From an uncultured Lachnospiraceae bacterium (lineage in GTDB: Bacteria; Bacillota; Clostridia; Lachnospirales; Lachnospiraceae), in contig CAJTLB010000011.1 of the NCBI GenBank assembly GCA_910577045.1, positions 66,550-130,549 of the forward strand: 64,000 nucleotides of DNA. The letters are read 5' to 3'. The position numbers and the translations under genes were made by a program. The notes under the pieces were generated by a model. That model did not search any database and was not told the DNA's origin. It saw nothing but the letters and a program-made list of their open reading frames with translations. Within the stretch, counting starts at the first letter, position 1. The number at the start of each line of letters is the position of its first letter. Shown here in pieces: positions 59,222 to 64,000 of the stretch.

Positions 59222-62200
59222 TTTATTAGTATCTGCTGCTGCTGGCTCTGGTAAAACGGCTGTTTTAGTAGAGAGAATCCTTGCTATGATTATGGATAAA
59301 GATACCCCTTTAGATATTGACAAGCTTTTAGTAGTGACTTTTACAAATGCCGCTGCTTCAGAGATGCGGGAAAGGATTGGGCAAAGAATAGAAGAGTATA
59401 TGGAATTAGACCCAGGAAATGAGCATTTGCAAAGGCAGTCTACATTAGTACATATGGCTTCTATTATGACAATTGACAGTTTTTGTATGAGGGTTTTAAG
59501 AGAACATTTTGACGAAACGGATTTGGATCCATCGTTCCGCGTGGGGGATGAAGGGGAACAAAGGTTAATAAAGTCAGATGTGGCAGGGGAGCTGTTAGAG
59601 GATTATTATAAAGAAGGCAGCGAAGAATTTCTGGATTTTGTAGAAAGTTATTCAACTGGAAAGACAGATGCGGGCCTTACAGAATTAATTGAAAAGATGT
59701 ATGAGTTTTCTATGAGCTGCCCAGATCCCAAAGAGTGGCTGCGTTTATCTTTAAAACAATATAATGCGGGGACAATGGAGGAATGGAACCAGACAGAGGT
59801 AGCAAAATTCCTATTGGATTATTTAAGCCGTATTACAGATGATTGTAGGAAAAGGTTAGAACATGCCATTTTAATATGCCGGGAAGATGACGGGCCATTT
59901 ATGTATGAGGAAGCATTATTGTCTGACTTAGGACAAATAGAATTGTTCCAGAAAGCAAAATGCTATACAGATTTTGGCAAAGTGTTAAAAGAGATTGCTT
60001 TTTGCCGTTTATCTGCGAAGAAATCGGATTCGGTATCTATAGAAAAAAGGGAACAGGTAAAGGCAGTAAGGAATAGCGTAAAAGAAGAGATTAAAAGCTT
60101 GCTAAAACAATTTTATGGTAAGGCAGAAAAAGATGTTTTAGATGATATTTGTGCGGTAAAGCCACCACTTCAAATGTTAATTATGCTTACAATTGAGTTT
60201 TTGGATCGGTACCATAGTAAAAAACAAGAAAAAAATGTAATTGATTTCCATGATGTAGAGCATATTGCCTTAAACCTGCTTGCAGAAAATAAAGATGGAA
60301 GATGGATACCAACAAAGGCAGCAAAGGAGTACCGGGGGCAGTATGCCCAGATTATGATAGATGAATATCAAGATAGTAATTTAGTCCAAGAAATACTCCT
60401 TACCAGTATTTCAGGGACAGCAGAAGGAAAACCAAATGTATTTATGGTTGGAGATGTGAAACAGAGCATTTATAAATTCCGTTTGGCAAGGCCGGAGATT
60501 TTTATGGAGAAATATAATAGTTATTCTTTAGAAGGCGGGGATTATCAAAGGATTGATCTCCATAAGAATTTTCGAAGCCGTAGTGAAATACTTTCTAGTG
60601 TGAATAGTATATTTGAACGTATTATGACAAAACAACTTGGAAATATCGGTTATAATGACAGGGAGGCACTTTATGTGGGGGCGTCTTTCCAGCCAAAGGC
60701 AGAGGAAAGAAGTTGGGCAGGGAAGGAAAAGGGCTATTCAGAAAATAGTACAGAGCTGCGTTTAATTGAAAGAAAAGCAGAAGATGGCAGGACACAGGAT
60801 TTTACGACAGGGGAGCTGGAAGCAAAGGTAATTGCTGGGAGGATACGGGAACTTACAGGGGAAAATGGGATATTAGTATGGGATAAAGAAAAGGCATTAT
60901 ACCGAAAGGCATGTTGCGGGGATATTGTAATCCTTTTACGGAGTGTAAGTAGTTATGCAGATGCATTTCTTTCTGTATTTGCAGAAGAGGGGATACCTGC
61001 TTATGCGCAATCCCAAAGTGGTTATTTTACGGCAATTGAAGTACAGACAATTTTAAATTATCTGCGCATTATGGATAACCCAAGGCAGGATATTCCATTG
61101 GCAGGGGTATTGAAATCGCCATTTGGGGGTTTTTCTAGTACAGAACTTGCCATTATAAAAGCAGCTTTCCCAGAAGGAAGCCTTTATGATGCAGTAACAG
61201 CATGTGCAACATGTGAAAAGGAGAGGCCAGAGAAAGAAAAACTCTGCCGTTTTTTAGAGAATTTAGTACAAATGCGGCGTATAGCATCTTATATGCCAGT
61301 GCATGAATTAATTCGTTTAGTAATCCGGGAAACAGGTTATGGGGATTATATTATGGCAATGCCTTCTGGGCAGAAGCGCAAGTTAAATTTAGAAATGTTA
61401 ATAGAAAAAGCATATGCGTTTGAGGCAACTAGTTACCGTGGGCTATTCCAGTTTTTACGTTATATTGAAAAATTGAATAAATATGAGATAGATTATGGTG
61501 AAGCAGCAGAATCAGGAGAAAATGAAAATGCAGTTAGGATTATAAGTATCCATAAAAGTAAAGGACTAGAGTTCCCAATTGTATTTTTAGCAGGGCTTGG
61601 CAGGCGTTTTAACCAACAAGATACGTCAGAGAAAATTGTGCTTCATCCAGATATGGGAGTAGGGGCAGATTATGTGGATTATGTGAACCGGACTCGATCA
61701 GTAACATTAGTAAAAAGGATTCTTCAAAAAAGCCTGCGTTTAGAAAATTTAGCAGAAGAGTTAAGAGTACTATATGTAGCCATGACAAGGGCAAAGGAAA
61801 AATTAATTTTAACAGGGGCTATATCTGATGTAGAAAAACATTTGTCAATATGGAACCAAGAAGCCGCAAAAGGGAAGGAAGCATTGTCTTATGGAGTCCT
61901 TTCAGGTGCTTCTTGCTATTTAGATTGGATTGTCCCGGCCTATTTTAGTGGTATGGAACAAGAAAAGAACCCCAGCTTATTTATGTCAGTTACTACCGTG
62001 CCAGAAGTAGTAGAATCAGAAACTGCTAGGCAGCAGGAACAGATGAAACAATATCAATTTTTATTAGATTGGGATACGGATAAAATTTATGATCTTGGGG
62101 TAAGGGAAGAGATTGAAAAGAATTTTAGCTATATATACCCTTATCCAGACGATGTGGCACTGCATGGAAAGATTTCTGTATCTGAAATAAAAAAGAGAAG

Positions 62201-62819
62201 CCAACAGATGGAAATAGAAGAAACTATAGAAATGGAAACTTTAATACCAGAGGAATTGCCGCTTTTGCCAGAGTTTGCTAAAGAAGAGGAAGAAAAAGGA
62301 GGAGCGGCAAGAGGGACTTTGTACCATAGGGTATTAGAAAGGATTGTATTGTCTAAAACAAAAACAAGGGAAGAGATTGAAGGGCAGCTTGTTTTAATGG
62401 AAAAAGAAAAGCAGCTTACTACAGAGGAACGCAAGCAGATTAGTGTAAGGAAATTGTGGAAGTTGTTTAATGGAAAAACAGGGGAACGGATTAAACAAGC
62501 AGAAAAAGAGGGAAGGCTTCATAGAGAACAGCCATTTGTGCTTGGGCGGAAAGCAAAGGAATTTTATCCAGATATAACAAGTGAAGAGATAATTCTTTTA
62601 CAAGGAATTATTGATCTTTATTTTGAAGAAGAGGGGGAATTAGTGCTTTTAGATTATAAGACAGATTATGTAGGTGCTGCTGGGGAAGAACTTTTACGTA
62701 AACGCTATTATACGCAATTTGAATGTTATAAACAGGCATTAGAGCAGATTACAGGAAAAAAAGTAAAGGAAATGTTATTATATTCGTTTGCATTGGACAG
62801 AGTGGTTTTATTAGAATAA
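59166..62819 (+). CDS. addA: ATP-dependent helicase/nuclease subunit AddA
   Basis: A 1217-residue helicase-nuclease. SF1 motifs are complete: SAAAGSGKTAVLVERI (I), VTFTNAAASEM (Ia), IMIDEYQDSN (II), VGDVKQSIYKFRLA (III), HKNFRS (IV), SIHKSKGLEFPIVFL (V) and VAMTRAKEKL (VI). The C-terminal RecB-type nuclease has GIIDLYFEEEGELVLLDYKTDYV. ATG 59166 follows GGAGG by six bases. The gene starts inside addB, showing tight coupling of the two subunits. holA follows after 31 bases. Confidence 0.97.
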   Translation: MATVWTEEQKKVIQTRNCNLLVSAAAGSGKTAVLVERILAMIMDKDTPLDIDKLLVVTFTNAAASEMRERIGQRIEEYMELDPGNEHLQRQSTLVHMASIMTIDSFCMRVLREHFDETDLDPSFRVGDEGEQRLIKSDVAGELLEDYYKEGSEEFLDFVESYSTGKTDAGLTELIEKMYEFSMSCPDPKEWLRLSLKQYNAGTMEEWNQTEVAKFLLDYLSRITDDCRKRLEHAILICREDDGPFMYEEALLSDLGQIELFQKAKCYTDFGKVLKEIAFCRLSAKKSDSVSIEKREQVKAVRNSVKEEIKSLLKQFYGKAEKDVLDDICAVKPPLQMLIMLTIEFLDRYHSKKQEKNVIDFHDVEHIALNLLAENKDGRWIPTKAAKEYRGQYAQIMIDEYQDSNLVQEILLTSISGTAEGKPNVFMVGDVKQSIYKFRLARPEIFMEKYNSYSLEGGDYQRIDLHKNFRSRSEILSSVNSIFERIMTKQLGNIGYNDREALYVGASFQPKAEERSWAGKEKGYSENSTELRLIERKAEDGRTQDFTTGELEAKVIAGRIRELTGENGILVWDKEKALYRKACCGDIVILLRSVSSYADAFLSVFAEEGIPAYAQSQSGYFTAIEVQTILNYLRIMDNPRQDIPLAGVLKSPFGGFSSTELAIIKAAFPEGSLYDAVTACATCEKERPEKEKLCRFLENLVQMRRIASYMPVHELIRLVIRETGYGDYIMAMPSGQKRKLNLEMLIEKAYAFEATSYRGLFQFLRYIEKLNKYEIDYGEAAESGENENAVRIISIHKSKGLEFPIVFLAGLGRRFNQQDTSEKIVLHPDMGVGADYVDYVNRTRSVTLVKRILQKSLRLENLAEELRVLYVAMTRAKEKLILTGAISDVEKHLSIWNQEAAKGKEALSYGVLSGASCYLDWIVPAYFSGMEQEKNPSLFMSVTTVPEVVESETARQQEQMKQYQFLLDWDTDKIYDLGVREEIEKNFSYIYPYPDDVALHGKISVSEIKKRSQQMEIEETIEMETLIPEELPLLPEFAKEEEEKGGAARGTLYHRVLERIVLSKTKTREEIEGQLVLMEKEKQLTTEERKQISVRKLWKLFNGKTGERIKQAEKEGRLHREQPFVLGRKAKEFYPDITSEEIILLQGIIDLYFEEEGELVLLDYKTDYVGAAGEELLRKRYYTQFECYKQALEQITGKKVKEMLLYSFALDRVVLLE

Positions 62820-62850
62820 GAATAGGGAGAAATGAGGAAAAAAAGGCACT

Positions 62851-63858
62851 ATGCAAAATATAAATAAGGATATAAAAAGTAATTGTTTTAAAAGAGTATA
62901 TCTATTGTACGGTGAGGAAGCATATTTAAAAAAAAGCTATAAGAAAAAACTAATCCAAGCAATTATCCCTGAAGGTGATACCATGAATTTCCATGCTTAT
63001 GAAGGGAAAAGTATCCCTGTAAAAGAAATTATTGATTTGGCAGAGACTATGCCATTTTTTTCAGAGTATCGTCTAATCCTAATGGAAAATACAGGGTTTT
63101 TTAAAACAGCTAGTGAAGAGATGGCTGCCTATATAAAAGAGGTTCCAGAAAATACAATACTGCTTTTTGTAGAAGAAGAGGTGGATAAAAGGAATAAATT
63201 ATTTAAAGCAGTAAAGGATAAAGGCTATGCCTGTGAGCTAACAAAGCAGCCAGACAGTAAGCTAATTACATGGCTTCTTGGAATTATGAAGAAGGATGGG
63301 AAAAAGATAAAGGAAGAGGATATGAAACTTTTCCTTTCTAAAACTGGGAATGATATGGAAAATATTTATCAGGAATGGTTAAAATTAAGTGCGTATACAG
63401 AAGGAAGAGAAGAAATTACAAAAGGCGACATAGAAGAAATTTGTTCTGTCCAGATTAGTGGAAAGATATTTGAGATGATCCATGCAATTAGCGAAAAGAA
63501 ACAGAAAAAAGCATTAGAGTATTATTATGATTTGCTGACTTTAAAAGAGCCGCCAATGAGAATTTTGTTTTTAATAGCAAGAGAATATAATTTATTGCTT
63601 CAAGTAAAGCAGCTTGAAAAAGAAGGGAAACCAGCGGCTGAAATTGCAAAAATTACAAAACTTCAAGGGTTTTTAGTGGGTAAATATATATCCCAGGCAA
63701 AACAATTTAGTGTAAAAACCTTAAAAGAAACATTGGCAGAATGTGTAGAAACAGAAGAAACCGTAAAAACAGGCCAGTTAGATGGCCAGCTTGGGGTAGA
63801 ATTGTTAATTATAAAATTTAGTACAAAGAAACAAGAAAGTTTTGAAGGAGAAAAATAA
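62851..63858 (+). CDS. holA: DNA polymerase III delta subunit
   Basis: A 335-residue clamp-loader subunit that opens the beta sliding clamp. VYLLYGEEAYLKKSYKKKL, ETMPFFSEYRLILMEN and LREP-like LKEPPMRILFLIAREYNLLL are characteristic of HolA/YqeN. ATG 62851 follows AAGG, 31 bases after addA, so it can be read through from the addAB transcript. A strong bidirectional hairpin follows 90 bases after its stop. Confidence 0.94.
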   Translation: MQNINKDIKSNCFKRVYLLYGEEAYLKKSYKKKLIQAIIPEGDTMNFHAYEGKSIPVKEIIDLAETMPFFSEYRLILMENTGFFKTASEEMAAYIKEVPENTILLFVEEEVDKRNKLFKAVKDKGYACELTKQPDSKLITWLLGIMKKDGKKIKEEDMKLFLSKTGNDMENIYQEWLKLSAYTEGREEITKGDIEEICSVQISGKIFEMIHAISEKKQKKALEYYYDLLTLKEPPMRILFLIAREYNLLLQVKQLEKEGKPAAEIAKITKLQGFLVGKYISQAKQFSVKTLKETLAECVETEETVKTGQLDGQLGVELLIIKFSTKKQESFEGEK

Positions 63859-63875
63859 AAGGGATTTATTTAATT

Positions 63876-63909
63876 GTCTTGCTCCTAACTACTGCGAGTG
63901 GATTGAAAT
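63876..63909 (+). other. Solitary sequence resembling a type I-C CRISPR repeat
   Basis: A 34-base stretch starts GTC and ends GAGTGGATTGAAAT, matching the 3' end common in type I-C repeats. The middle part (TTGCTCCTAACTACTGC) lacks a good hairpin. There is no second copy within the remaining bases and no cas gene in the window, so an array is not supported. Confidence 0.3.
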
Positions 63910-63947
63910 AAATAAGAAATAAAGTCTTGGCAGAGGCTGTAGTTTAT

Positions 63948-63989
63948 AAAAACCACTCCGAAAAAGTATACTTTTTCGGAGTGGTTTTT
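63948..63989. terminator. Strong bidirectional terminator after holA
   Basis: A perfect 21-bp palindrome (arms containing ACCACTCCG and CGGAGTGGT) with an A-run on the left and a T-run on the right. It ends the addB-addA-holA transcript and would work in both directions. Confidence 0.92.
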
Positions 63990-64000
63990 TCTTATGCTAT

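Noticed and set aside
63876..64000. CRISPR array at the window end
   Set aside because: Only one repeat-like unit; the following 90 bases hold a terminator and no second unit.

Overview
The window looks like chromosome from a low-GC Gram-positive anaerobe, most likely a gut-type member of the Clostridia close to Lachnospiraceae. The grounds are AT-rich sequence with strong AGGAGG ribosome-binding sites, a HrcA/CIRCE-controlled groESL operon, AddAB in place of RecBCD, an ABC-F protein of the YbiT type, DUF1292/DUF6062/DUF6106/DUF6171-type small proteins, and both GlnRS and GluRS. I saw no insertion sequence, prophage, integrase or CRISPR array. Gene density is high and no gene-free gap exceeds 300 bases. 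Protein family names come from recognising motifs by eye; no database search was run.

Layout. 1-8.1 kb: the 3' end of ppk1, then a probable operon of OmpR-type regulator, histidine kinase, large membrane protein, ABC ATPase, ABC permease and PHP phosphoesterase. 8.1-12.3 kb: carB and an SPFH protein, ending at a hairpin shared with a convergent ABC-F gene. 14.1-22.4 kb: a GGDEF/GGDEF*/EAL protein, two cytoplasmic glycosidases (GH140-like and GH78), RtcB and TatD. 22.4-23.4 kb: an orphan BlaI-type repressor and a tRNA-Glu(CUC) with its own promoter and terminator. 23.4-31.9 kb: galM, a YfbR-like nucleotidase, a PAS/GGDEF*/EAL protein, glnS, a DUF2225 protein, a MocR regulator and a DUF6062 protein. 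32-37 kb: two small proteins, CIRCE-groES-groEL, a DUF6106-like protein and guaB. 37-41.2 kb: exoA, a GH13-fold protein without its catalytic residues, an ECF S-component behind an unusual repeat array, and a sirtuin without its catalytic residues. 41.3-48.3 kb: a soluble hybrid kinase, gltX, a UvrD-type helicase and a DUF1292 protein. 48.5-53.2 kb: M23 peptidase plus bactofilin, a disordered protein, nadE and a small FMN_bind-like membrane protein. 53.3-55.8 kb: a TPR / DUF4037 nucleotidyltransferase / DUF4125 trio. 55.8-64 kb: addB, addA, holA and a strong terminator.

Themes. Genome maintenance is well represented (addAB, UvrD helicase, ExoIII, TatD, HolA). Signalling includes two c-di-GMP proteins, a soluble hybrid kinase and a membrane two-component system. 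At least three proteins keep an enzyme fold while losing key residues: the GH13-like protein, the sirtuin and the small FMN_bind-like protein. The M23 peptidase has one changed zinc ligand.

The best leads for undescribed biology are the two pseudoenzymes around 38-41 kb, the 17-bp-period repeat array enclosed by a 17-bp inverted repeat before the ECF gene, the TPR-nucleotidyltransferase-DUF4125 trio, a perfect GC-rich hairpin inside the MocR coding sequence, and a solitary sequence at 63.9 kb resembling a type I-C CRISPR repeat. None of these is proven by sequence alone.
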